Shown here in pieces: positions 21,273-28,891 of a DNA stretch of 64,000 nucleotides. The first letter of the stretch is position 1, and every line of letters starts with the position of its first letter. Position numbers and translations under genes: made by a program. Under the pieces are notes generated by a model. It saw nothing but the letters and a program-made list of their open reading frames with translations, made no database searches and was not told the DNA's origin. The DNA lies in the NCBI GenBank assembly GCA_937862885.1, contig CALMEE010000083.1, positions 18,248 through 82,247 of the forward strand, read 5' to 3'. This DNA is from an uncultured Planctomycetaceae bacterium (GTDB taxonomy: Bacteria > Planctomycetota > Planctomycetia > Pirellulales > Pirellulaceae).

Positions 21273-22712
21273 TCAATCAACAGGATGACGTTGTGTCGCC
21301 AATCGGCCACGCCATGCTTGGACTTGAAATTGAACCTGCTCAAGGCCCGTCGAGCCAAAGCTACAAAATGCCTTGACTGCATTTTCTACTCCCAATACAT
21401 CATAAACAGAAACGTCAATAGTTGGATCAATCTGTTGAAAAACTTCCAGTTTTAATTGGCTGAGCGAGCAATTGGATTGGCGGGCTAGGTGGACTAACTC
21501 CCCCACACGATGGTGGGCAGTACGCATGGATTCTCCACGCTTTATTAAGTATTCCATCAATGTCGTGGCGTCGACGAAGCCATTTCCCAGGCGAGACGCC
21601 AATTTTTCCGTTTTCAGGCGAGTTTCGCGTACGATAGGTATCGCAATCTCCAAACAGGCCAAAATCGTGTCTGCCGCGCGAAATAAATGGATCTTGTCTT
21701 CCTGCAGGTCGCGGTTATAGGCCGTTGGCAACCCTTTCACGAGGATCATCAATGCCTGCAACGAGCTGATCAGTGTGCTCGATTTGCCACGAATCAATTC
21801 TAAAACGTCCGGATTAATCTTCTGCGGCATCATCGAAGATCCGGTACAAAACGCGCTTGGCAGTTCGAGCATGCTGTACTCGTCCGATGCCCAAATAATC
21901 CATTCCTCCGCCCACCCGCTTAAATGAATGCCCAAGTGAGCCCAACAGTACAATGCTTCGATTACAAAATCCCGGTCACCGGACGAGTCGATACTATTTC
22001 GCATGACTTGATCGAACCCGAGCTGTGTAGCCGTGTATTGTCGATCGATGGGCAGACTAGTACCCGCAACAGCTCCGCAACCCAACGGTGACGTATTGAC
22101 GCGCAGCCGACAACCAACGAGTCGCTCGCGATCCCGCTGGAATTTCTCACAATAAGCTAACCAATAGTGGGGTGCGAGTACGGGTTGAGCGCGTTGCAAA
22201 TGCGTGTATGCAGGGAGGATGATCTGGGCATCGCGTTCACAGCGTTCCACAAAAGCGGATTGCAATTCATGCAACAACTCCAGCGATCGATCGATTTGGT
22301 CTCTTAACCACAAGCGCATGGCTGTTGAGACCTGATCATTGCGGCTGCGGGCCGTATGCAACTTTCGCCCGGCTTCGCCAATTCGTTCGATCAACGCCTG
22401 CTCGATGTGCATGTGGATATCTTCCAAGTTGATCGAGAACGGAAAGTTGTTGTTGTCGATATCTGCCTCAATGGATTTCAGCCCCTGCTCAATTTGCTCA
22501 CATTCGGCTCGGCTAATCAGGCCAATCTCTGCCAGCATTTTGGCATGCGCGATCGAGCCAAGAATGTCATGGCGATACAGTCGCGAATCGACGTCGATAC
22601 TTTGCGTAAATCGCTCGGCTAACGGACTGGCCGCTTGATCAAAGGCCCCCGATCGACTCGGGCTTTGTTTGGTGTTGCTCAACGTATTACCTCGCCGCGT
22701 AGGCTTTTCCAC
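21273..22712 (-). CDS. argH: Argininosuccinate lyase
   Basis: ArgH splits argininosuccinate into arginine and fumarate, the last step of arginine synthesis. The 479-residue product belongs to the fumarase/aspartase superfamily. Its signature loop GSSMMPQKINPDVLELIRGK holds the catalytic serine. Other family motifs are HTARSRNDQVSTAMRLWLRD and YTHLQRAQPVLAPHYWLAY. The start at GTG 22712 gives about 30 polar residues before SPLAERFTQSID, where most family members begin; an in-frame TTG lies ten codons in. The gene is divergent from parA with a 228-bp gap. argG is not nearby. Confidence 0.95.
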   Translation of the reverse strand: MEKPTRRGNTLSNTKQSPSRSGAFDQAASPLAERFTQSIDVDSRLYRHDILGSIAHAKMLAEIGLISRAECEQIEQGLKSIEADIDNNNFPFSINLEDIHMHIEQALIERIGEAGRKLHTARSRNDQVSTAMRLWLRDQIDRSLELLHELQSAFVERCERDAQIILPAYTHLQRAQPVLAPHYWLAYCEKFQRDRERLVGCRLRVNTSPLGCGAVAGTSLPIDRQYTATQLGFDQVMRNSIDSSGDRDFVIEALYCWAHLGIHLSGWAEEWIIWASDEYSMLELPSAFCTGSSMMPQKINPDVLELIRGKSSTLISSLQALMILVKGLPTAYNRDLQEDKIHLFRAADTILACLEIAIPIVRETRLKTEKLASRLGNGFVDATTLMEYLIKRGESMRTAHHRVGELVHLARQSNCSLSQLKLEVFQQIDPTIDVSVYDVLGVENAVKAFCSFGSTGLEQVQFQVQAWRGRLATQRHPVD

Positions 22713-22940
22713 AAGATTCTAGGCCATCTCACTAACCAGGAGTCGCCATATTCGCCCTGGTTCATCGCATCATGCGAGCTAGCAAACCAGCTGAAACGAA
22801 AAACTCATCTGTTGAGAGTGGCTAGCGAAACCTATAATCCGTGCATTGTAACGGATTTTTGTTCGAGTGCGACTTGATCTTGTCGGGTTAAAGCGATTGA
22901 GTGCGAGAAACGCACGTGACTGGGAAAGGGAGTTTCCAAC

Positions 22941-23867
22941 ATGCGGTCCATTGCCATTATCAATCAAAAGGGGGGAGTCGGCAAAACCACGACAGCCGTC
23001 AATTTGGCGGCGGCATTGGCAGACTTTGGCCAACGAGTCTGGTTGATCGACCTGGACCCGCAAGCGCATGCTTCGTTACATTTGGGCTTGGTGCCGGACG
23101 AGCGGCAACCCACAGTCTACAATGCGTTGACCGAGCGAACTCCGCTGGGAACTGTGCGGCATCACGTGAGCACCAATTTGTGGGTGACGCCCTCGCATCT
23201 TGATTTGGCTGCTGCAGAATTGGAATTGGCCAATGAAGTTGGTCGGGAGATGATTCTACGGGATTTAATTGAACAGGATCCTGCAGAATTCGACACAGTC
23301 ATTATCGATTGTCCCCCGTCTTTGGGCGTGTTGACGCTCAATGCGTTAACTGCTTGCCGTGAAGTTATCCTCCCGTTGCAACCGCACTTCTTGGCATTGC
23401 ACGGCGTGAGCAAGCTCCTGCAAACGGTCGAGATCGTCGCGAAACGCCTTAACCGAGAACTTCGCTTGTCGGGTGTCGTGTTCTGCATGTGCGAAGGGAC
23501 GACGCGCCTTGCCAACGAAGTCATTGGTGACGTTGAAGCCTTTTTCAATACGGAACGCGAAAAGGGCAGCCTTTGGTCAGATGCTGCCATTTATGAAACC
23601 CGAATCCGCAAAAATGTGCGGCTGGCCGAGGCACCAAGTTTCGGCCAATCGATTTTCGAATATGCTCCAAACTCAAATGGCGCAATTGACTATCTTGCTT
23701 TAGCCACCGAAGTAATGGCTGGAGACCGAATTAGAAATCCAGCCGTCGGTTTGATGGGATTCAAAAACGATTTGTCCAAATCGAGCCCGCCAATTTCCTC
23801 ATCCAGCTATCATACGACTGGCTCTATGGAACAAAACGGGATTCGATCAGCCAAATTTATGCCTTGA
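22941..23867 (+). CDS. ParA/Soj-type chromosome partitioning ATPase
   Basis: ParA ATPases position DNA or protein cargo through ATP-dependent nucleoid binding. The 308-residue product opens MRSIAIINQKGGVGKTTTAVNLA, with the deviant Walker A KGGVGKTT. It contains VWLIDLDPQAHASLHLG and VIIDCPPSLGVLTLNAL, all diagnostic of Soj/ParA. The C-terminal 60 residues are a Ser-rich tail. No parB or parS-like palindrome is adjacent, unlike most origin-proximal par loci. The location about 9 kb from dnaA fits chromosome segregation. The 3' end overlaps the convergent methyltransferase gene by 11 bases. Confidence 0.9.
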   Translation: MRSIAIINQKGGVGKTTTAVNLAAALADFGQRVWLIDLDPQAHASLHLGLVPDERQPTVYNALTERTPLGTVRHHVSTNLWVTPSHLDLAAAELELANEVGREMILRDLIEQDPAEFDTVIIDCPPSLGVLTLNALTACREVILPLQPHFLALHGVSKLLQTVEIVAKRLNRELRLSGVVFCMCEGTTRLANEVIGDVEAFFNTEREKGSLWSDAAIYETRIRKNVRLAEAPSFGQSIFEYAPNSNGAIDYLALATEVMAGDRIRNPAVGLMGFKNDLSKSSPPISSSSYHTTGSMEQNGIRSAKFMP

Positions 23868-24648
23868 TCTTCCGTTTGCACACGGCCAGGAAACACTCGG
23901 CCATCGCTTGATTGGCAGGCGTTGTCAAGACCACGCCAGCAGGTTGACCGTGATTGAAGGGGGAACGCGTACCGGAATTCTGATTGAAGAATTGTACCTC
24001 TTGGAAATACTTGCTGAGGAGTTCCTTGAACGTCGCGTAGTCATAAACGCGATAATGATGGGGAGCAATGTCCAACGGCCACTGATTGGGCGTGGAACAG
24101 ATTAACAGTCCATCAGGTTTCAGAATTCGCGCAAGTTCCCGTAGAAACGCTTGGTCATCCACCAGATGCTCGATGGTCTCGAATGATACGGCGACGTCGA
24201 ACTCGTCGGAAGAGAGGCCGGTATCCTCGGCAGTGCCAATACGATAATCAGTGTTATTGAGTGAATGCTTCCTCTGAGCGTATGCGATGGCCTCAGGGCA
24301 ACAATCGATACCCAAGACACTTGCGGCATGCCCAAGTTCGACTAGAGCACGAACGCCGTAACCCGTACCACACGCGATATCAACGACGTGTTTGCCAGTT
24401 GTGAATTGAGCCGCAAATCGATAGCGGGCGAGATGAAATTCCGCGCGGCCTTCATCGAAGATCGGAACGGTTGCATCCATGCGTTCGCTGCGATTTTCGT
24501 AAAGCCAGCGGATTTCCGGATCATCGATCGAAAATGCCCACACCTTTTCCAAGCGAGCAACACGATCACGCAAACGCTGAAGTTGCTGCGCTTGCCTGCG
24601 GACCAAAGCCTGAAGTTGTTTGATACGTTCGGACTCAGCAGATGTCAT
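23857..24648 (-). CDS. Class I SAM-dependent methyltransferase with coiled-coil N-terminus
   Basis: The 263-residue product has a class I methyltransferase core of the Methyltransf_11/UbiE type. Motif I is VVDIACGTGYGVRAL (about 90-104), motif II contains VLGIDCCPEAIAYAQ, and motif IV is FDVAVSFETIEHLVDD, followed by ILKPDGLLICSTPN. Residues 5-40 (RIKQLQALVRRQAQQLQRLRD...) form a coiled coil, as in methyltransferases acting on cell-surface polysaccharides. The substrate cannot be inferred. It converges on parA with an 11-base overlap, and the region upstream is noncoding. Confidence 0.88.
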   Translation of the reverse strand: MTSAESERIKQLQALVRRQAQQLQRLRDRVARLEKVWAFSIDDPEIRWLYENRSERMDATVPIFDEGRAEFHLARYRFAAQFTTGKHVVDIACGTGYGVRALVELGHAASVLGIDCCPEAIAYAQRKHSLNNTDYRIGTAEDTGLSSDEFDVAVSFETIEHLVDDQAFLRELARILKPDGLLICSTPNQWPLDIAPHHYRVYDYATFKELLSKYFQEVQFFNQNSGTRSPFNHGQPAGVVLTTPANQAMAECFLAVCKRKIKA

Positions 24649-25095
24649 TACTTGTTTTTATAGGTTCTATCACGATTGCTGGTCTTGTATTAAAAACCCG
24701 AACGAAAATAATTCGAGATCTTTGCAAACGAAATAATAGCTCGCAAAATCTCAACATTCTGTGCCAATCGCTTTGCATGTTGGCAGAAAGCGACACGCGA
24801 TGCAATGCTGCCCGGACCGAAATATCATCAGCCAAAAAGAGACCATCCGGCTTTAAGGCCCTAAACGAGTCACTTGACTCCTAAAGGCCACAAAACAAAG
24901 AGACATTCTTCGGTAAATGAAGGAACGTGGGCTCATCAGGAAGTCGCAACATTTTGTTCAAAAAAGCTTTGAACATTTAAAATGCTCAATCGCAAAAAAC
25001 GGGCCAGAGGAATTGACTCGGCTATGTCGAACGAGAGGTTTGTGCGATTTGAAGTGTTTCGTTTTGATACACTGTATTATTTTGCAACACACACC
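24649..25095. other. Noncoding region upstream of methyltransferase
   Basis: No convincing gene on either strand. One perfect 8-bp inverted repeat with a 5-base loop occurs at 24955-24975; it is not followed by a usable T-run and its role is unknown. The minus-strand terminator at 25096-25143 bounds this region on the right. Confidence 0.4.
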
Positions 25096-25143
25096 AAAAG
25101 AAAAGCGATCAATCGAACTTCAATAAATGTTCGACTGATCGCT
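25096..25143 (-). terminator. Intrinsic terminator of predicted small RNA
   Basis: The arms 25104-25118 and 25129-25143 pair over 15 positions with one mismatch around a 10-base loop. On the minus strand they are followed by TTTTCTTTTGG. This is a strong, correctly oriented rho-independent terminator. Confidence 0.8.
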
Positions 25144-25307
25144 CATAGAATAAGATCAAAAGAATGGAAGTAAAGTAGTAAGAAAATAATTGAATAATTG
25201 CTGGCCCGAACAGCCAAAGTTAATTGAACTGCTCGGACACTGCCTCGTCTCGGTTCCACCCCCACCGATTCGACTTTCGTCGAACGGGGGTTTGCACCAC
25301 TTCCAAT
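25096..25307 (-). ncRNA. Predicted sigma54-dependent small RNA, about 210 nt
   Basis: A minus-strand transcript is predicted from about 25307 (12 bases past the -12 element) to the U-tract ending near 25096. The first 60 bases fold into a stem with a GAAA tetraloop (25258-25291: five G-C pairs, a side bulge, then six pairs). A second imperfect stem with one mismatch lies near 25206-25236. The middle is U-rich and unstructured, and the RNA ends in a 15-bp terminator hairpin. The only long frame inside is a 26-codon GTG frame early in the RNA, so a peptide cannot be excluded. It matches no RNA family I can recognise: it lacks the conserved cores of RNase P, tmRNA and SRP RNA. The target is unknown. 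Confidence 0.6.
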
Positions 25308-25317
25308 CTACCCTTAA

Positions 25318-25334
25318 AGCAATTATCGTGCCAA
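25318..25334 (-). promoter_or_regulatory. Sigma54 (-24/-12) promoter
   Basis: The minus strand reads TTGGCACGATAATTGCT, matching every fixed position of the sigma54 consensus YTGGCACG-N4-TTGCW with correct spacing. The predicted transcription start is an A near 25307. No protein gene begins downstream within 650 bases, so the promoter appears to serve the structured RNA. Confidence 0.75.
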
Positions 25335-25631
25335 CCGATTCAAAGCGCAGCGACCGACCATGGAAAGGCCACCTGAGGCAAACGCCTTCTGGGCCAGAAT
25401 CGTTAGTCTACCGCAACGGAGAAGTTCCGAGCGAATGAACGAAGAGCTTGGGTTACTCAGAACACCGACTCAAACGAAATCGCCATCCAACAGCCTCAAA
25501 ACGAAAGAATTTGCTGGGAACGCCGTCCTTGATAGACTCTCGTTGTCGTGGCATCTCATGCTCGATTCAAATCCCATAATGCCAGCGTTCGACAGAGCAG
25601 GCAAGTTGCCATCTAATTTCAGCCAAGCCCT
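25335..25631. other. Noncoding region upstream of sigma54 promoter
   Basis: This stretch separates the end of the oxidase operon from the sigma54 promoter. It holds the palindrome at 25387-25399 and a weaker one (CGGA-N5-TCCG) at 25417-25429. No terminator for the oxidase operon could be identified. Confidence 0.45.
25387..25399. promoter_or_regulatory. Candidate activator-binding palindrome
   Basis: TTCTGGGCCAGAA is a perfect palindrome around a central G, centred about 86 bp upstream of the predicted sigma54 start. That is within the usual distance for an enhancer-binding protein site. Confidence 0.4.
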
Positions 25632-25775
25632 TCAGCCTCGTGCAATAGCAATTCCCCAGGCCAACGACAACAACAAGGGAACGAACAAGAGCAGGCCAAT
25701 GCTCCAGGCATAGCCGCCAGCCAAAGCTTGATCGAATGCTTCTTTGCAATTTGGACAGGCAAGTAGATTTAGCAT
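25632..25775 (-). CDS. 47-residue CxxC single-pass membrane protein
   Basis: The product begins MLNLLACPNCKEAF, has a C7-P-N-C10 pair, and then one hydrophobic segment at about 25-45 (SIGLLLFVPLLLSLAWGIAIA). Its ATG lies inside the end of the DUF420 gene: the two share the ATGCTAA junction, a 7-base overlap that implies translational coupling. Being the last gene of the oxidase operon, it could bind copper or a thiol partner during oxidase assembly or be a small structural subunit. That is inference; I do not recognise a named family. Confidence 0.7.
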   Translation of the reverse strand: MLNLLACPNCKEAFDQALAGGYAWSIGLLLFVPLLLSLAWGIAIARG

Positions 25776-26248
25776 GGCATGATCCCACAAGTTCGGGTGG
25801 CTTCTGCGACTTTCTCTAACGGAGTGAACCACCAATAGAGCATGAAATAGACCAACACACCAGTGATTGACACGTACAACCAAATCGGGAAAGTCCACCG
25901 CGCCAGCTTGCGGTGGGTGTTCCGCCGGTTCAACAGGCCCAACACGATGGTGCCTATGGCCAAGAATGGAACCAGAGCAGCCAACAAAACATGGCTTATC
26001 AAGACGGCAAAATACACGTAACTCCAAAATGGTTGATAATCACCGCGAGGAAAAGGTTTACTCGGAACGTTGAGATGGTAGATTACGTAGCAAACCAAAA
26101 ATAGGCAACTGACCCCGAAGCAGGCCAGCATCGTCCAACGGTGCGCGACTTCCTTATGTGCCTTGATTAAAATGTATCCGATCAGCAACAAGATGCTTGC
26201 CAGTCCATTCAAAGATGCGTTCACATGAGGCAAGTCAAGAACAGACAT
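25769..26248 (-). CDS. DUF420 membrane protein of the cytochrome oxidase operon
   Basis: DUF420 proteins (YozB-like) are small four- or five-helix membrane proteins often encoded beside cytochrome oxidases and SCO proteins. The start at ATG 26248 is supported by AGGAG five to nine bases upstream and gives 159 residues, beginning MSVLDLPHVNASLNGLA. Hydrophobic helices are visible at about 14-28, 40-58, 80-103 and 123-145, with conserved-type His residues (AHKEVAHRW, YVIYHLN, LISHVLL). The gene follows the SCO gene after 88 bases and overlaps the small CxxC gene. Its molecular role in oxidase assembly is not established. Confidence 0.88.
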   Translation of the reverse strand: MSVLDLPHVNASLNGLASILLLIGYILIKAHKEVAHRWTMLACFGVSCLFLVCYVIYHLNVPSKPFPRGDYQPFWSYVYFAVLISHVLLAALVPFLAIGTIVLGLLNRRNTHRKLARWTFPIWLYVSITGVLVYFMLYWWFTPLEKVAEATRTCGIMPC

Positions 26249-26336
26249 TCTTTCTCCTATCTTAGGTCGTATTGCGAATTCAGGGATAAAGAAAAACAGG
26301 GCCCCAGTGCGCGTTCGTATTTTGAGATGTTGACCT

Positions 26337-27578
26337 TTAATCTGTAGGTGGGACAGACTCACGAGCGAGCCCATCGATTAGCCGCAGCATTTCAGCTTCA
26401 CTTCCAGCCTTTTGCCAATCAAACTTGCCGCGCACATTACCCCAGCGATCCACGACAAAGAGTTCGGTCGAGTGGTGCGCGCTTCCCATCAATGGCGTGC
26501 CAAAAAATTCCGCACATATTCGGCGAATGTAACTCGACTCGCCGGTCAAAAATCGCCATTCCGCATGCTCGATGCCCAAGTTTTGTCGATACTGGCGCAA
26601 CACGGAAGGCGTGTCCGTGCTAGGGTCGGTGGAAATACTAACGTACTTAACACCAGGCGTTGCCACACGATCGATCAGCGATTTTATGTATTCCGTCTGG
26701 GTTTTGCAGGTCAGAGGGCAATTCGTAAAGAAGAGGTTAGCGATCCACACGTTACCTGTAAAGTCTCTTGAGTAACAAATCCGATCGTCGTGATCTACCA
26801 AGAAGAATTCGTCTAGCCAGCTTTTCTTGCGTTGTTCATGTGGGACGCCCGCTAACGCATTTCTAGTTTCAAACGACAGACCGATCGGGGGCTCCGTTTC
26901 GGCCAACAGGCCTTTGGCAACCACTTCGAACCGAGCCAACTCCAGCGGGTCGTCCCATTTAAAACGGTCTCGATATCGTCCCCATTTGTCGACGAGCAAA
27001 ATATCATCGGTATGCGAACTCAAGTCCAAGACGATTTCGAAACTGCGTCCCAGGTCCTGAATTTTATGCATGTCATCGGTCAAGAATCTCCATTGATGCG
27101 GTTTCGCCTCCAGGCTGTTGGCGTAACGTTCAAGCACCTCAGGGGAGTCATGCTTTGGATCAAGGGTGACGCTGACAAACATCAAGTCCGTTTTGCGAAA
27201 GTTTTCGCTTAACGTCTGCAAACGGCGATTGAGTTGTGCACAATGTGTCGGGCAATAGGAAAAGAAGAAGCTAATGGCATACGGTTTGCCGGCCAATTCA
27301 CGCGAATGAAAAACGTCACCTGTTTGGGCAACCATTTCAAACGGTTTCACTTGAGGAAAATAGTTCCACGAGGTTGTCGAAAAGACTCGGCCGTCCTGTT
27401 GATTTTCATTTTCCTCGGCTAACGGGTTGCGACCAGCGCGGGAATTGATCAATAGATATCCTAAAGCCAATAGCACCGTTGCCCAAAGAATACAAGGAAT
27501 TGCTTTTCGCATTTTGCCGGTCAATACTTGATTTAGATTCTCAGTTGGCGTCGCCAAATAGGTTATGGGCGACGACAT
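26337..27578 (-). CDS. Membrane-anchored protein with two SCO1/SenC domains
   Basis: SCO proteins are thioredoxin-fold copper chaperones that metallate the CuA site of oxidase subunit II. This 413-residue protein (ATG 27578, with AGGA just upstream and 14 bases after the coxC stop) has one membrane anchor at about 24-45. Two complete SCO modules follow: C109-PTH-C113 with H189, and C287-PLT-C291 with H368/H369. Both retain the two cysteines and a histidine in the right order, so both could bind copper or act as thiol reductase. Most bacteria encode single-domain SCOs; a tandem fusion may combine copper delivery and CuA cysteine reduction. The frame extends upstream into coxC but that part is not plausible coding. 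Confidence 0.92.
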   Translation of the reverse strand: MSSPITYLATPTENLNQVLTGKMRKAIPCILWATVLLALGYLLINSRAGRNPLAEENENQQDGRVFSTTSWNYFPQVKPFEMVAQTGDVFHSRELAGKPYAISFFFSYCPTHCAQLNRRLQTLSENFRKTDLMFVSVTLDPKHDSPEVLERYANSLEAKPHQWRFLTDDMHKIQDLGRSFEIVLDLSSHTDDILLVDKWGRYRDRFKWDDPLELARFEVVAKGLLAETEPPIGLSFETRNALAGVPHEQRKKSWLDEFFLVDHDDRICYSRDFTGNVWIANLFFTNCPLTCKTQTEYIKSLIDRVATPGVKYVSISTDPSTDTPSVLRQYRQNLGIEHAEWRFLTGESSYIRRICAEFFGTPLMGSAHHSTELFVVDRWGNVRGKFDWQKAGSEAEMLRLIDGLARESVPPTD

Positions 27579-27592
27579 TTCCTGTTTCGTGC

Positions 27593-28891
27593 CTACCAAT
27601 AGAATACCGCAAACAGGAGAAGCCACACAACGTCCACAAAATGCCAATACAACACAGAATTGTGGACAACCTCGGCCCCAATCCCTGATCCGACTAGGCA
27701 TAAGCAACCAAGGAAGGCGATGATTCCGACAAGCAAATGGATCGCATGGATACCCGTCATCAAATAATACATATTCATCCAACTACCGCCCCCCGGTATG
27801 ACCAGCGGCAGTCCGAGTCGAGTTGGACCGGCGTTGATTCCACGCGCGTCGGCAAGTTTTTCCAAAAAAGCGAGGCGATCTTCTAATGGAACCATGGCTG
27901 CACGCAAATTGCTAACTTCCGTTGTTAGGATGCTCACAGATTTCTTGAGCTGTTCAATCTCCAAGTTAATCTGGCCGATTTCCAGCTTGAGTGAATCGGA
28001 AATCCCATCGTTCTGTTGTTCGAGGCTGCGTCGTTTTGATTCAAGCTCATTGATGCTTTTGTTTACGGCTTGCACCTTTGCCGATTCGCGTTGATAGGCA
28101 GCATCTTTTAGCGACCATGAATCACGTACGGCATGCAGGTCATCTTGCAGCCAATTCTTCAAGCTCGAATGGGTCGCATTGTCATAGCAATAGATCTGCT
28201 GAGCAAACCGTTGCAGGATTTCCTGTTGAACTGCGGGATCATTCGTCGTCGTAAGTTGCGACTCGGTCCAACCAATCAGACCCGAACGTACCGTATACAG
28301 GCGGTCCAGTTCTTCCTGCGCCTCGGCGTTCAGCGATTGACTTGCTCCATTGGCTGCGCTTTTTAAAGATTCAATGCGGTTGATTCGAGTCTCTACAACT
28401 TGCCGCGTGGCGGATACGTAATGGATATCAGGCCAGTCATAAACTTGTCGCATTTGGGGCATGGGATGAATTCCGAGATGAAATTTTGCCCTGTATTCAA
28501 GTCCTTTGACGAACAAAAACGCAAACCCCAATGTGATGGTCAGGCTGAGCCAGAAAACGGATTTACTTTTTGATTTCTTGAGGAAGCCGCGCAGGGCGAG
28601 AAACGCTGTGCCGCTCGAAATGGTGAGCAATGCGGTGTTGAGTAAGCCGATGTTAAATTTGACGTGCACCCATTCATTTTCAGGCCACATACCGCCTGGC
28701 ATGGCTGACTTGAGCACGATGAAGCTCGCGAATAATCCGGCAAAAAACATGACTTCCGTCGACAAGAAAAGCCACATCGCAAACCGCCCATTGCTGATAG
28801 GCAAAACTCGTTCATTGCAAAGCGGCGTGCTAGTTGAGGACATGTTTTGCTGGGGAAGATGCGCCCTGAAATGCTTTACCAAACCGGTCAC
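27593..28891 (-). CDS. coxC: Cytochrome c oxidase subunit III with long soluble insertion
   Basis: Subunit III is a membrane subunit of haem-copper oxidase. Recognisable parts are FAMWLFLSTEVMFFAGLFASF (helix one), FNIGLLNTALLTISSGTAFLA, a helix at 111-130, and at the C-terminus MNMYYLMTGIHAIHLLVGI and HNSVLYWHFVDVVWLLLF. Between residues of about 150 and 365 lies a hydrophilic insertion, including a long coiled coil at about 265-347 (NELESKRRSLEQQNDG...). This raises length to 432 against roughly 200-270 for ordinary bacterial subunit III. The GTG start at 28891 forms a GTGA overlap with the ctaB stop; an ATG 16 codons later is an alternative. The insertion sits where a periplasmic or cytoplasmic loop would be. 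Confidence 0.9.
   Translation of the reverse strand: MTGLVKHFRAHLPQQNMSSTSTPLCNERVLPISNGRFAMWLFLSTEVMFFAGLFASFIVLKSAMPGGMWPENEWVHVKFNIGLLNTALLTISSGTAFLALRGFLKKSKSKSVFWLSLTITLGFAFLFVKGLEYRAKFHLGIHPMPQMRQVYDWPDIHYVSATRQVVETRINRIESLKSAANGASQSLNAEAQEELDRLYTVRSGLIGWTESQLTTTNDPAVQQEILQRFAQQIYCYDNATHSSLKNWLQDDLHAVRDSWSLKDAAYQRESAKVQAVNKSINELESKRRSLEQQNDGISDSLKLEIGQINLEIEQLKKSVSILTTEVSNLRAAMVPLEDRLAFLEKLADARGINAGPTRLGLPLVIPGGGSWMNMYYLMTGIHAIHLLVGIIAFLGCLCLVGSGIGAEVVHNSVLYWHFVDVVWLLLFAVFYW

Noticed and set aside
25096..25307. RNase P, tmRNA or SRP RNA identity for the structured RNA
   Set aside because: The conserved cores of these RNAs are absent on both strands, and the sigma54 promoter is atypical for them.
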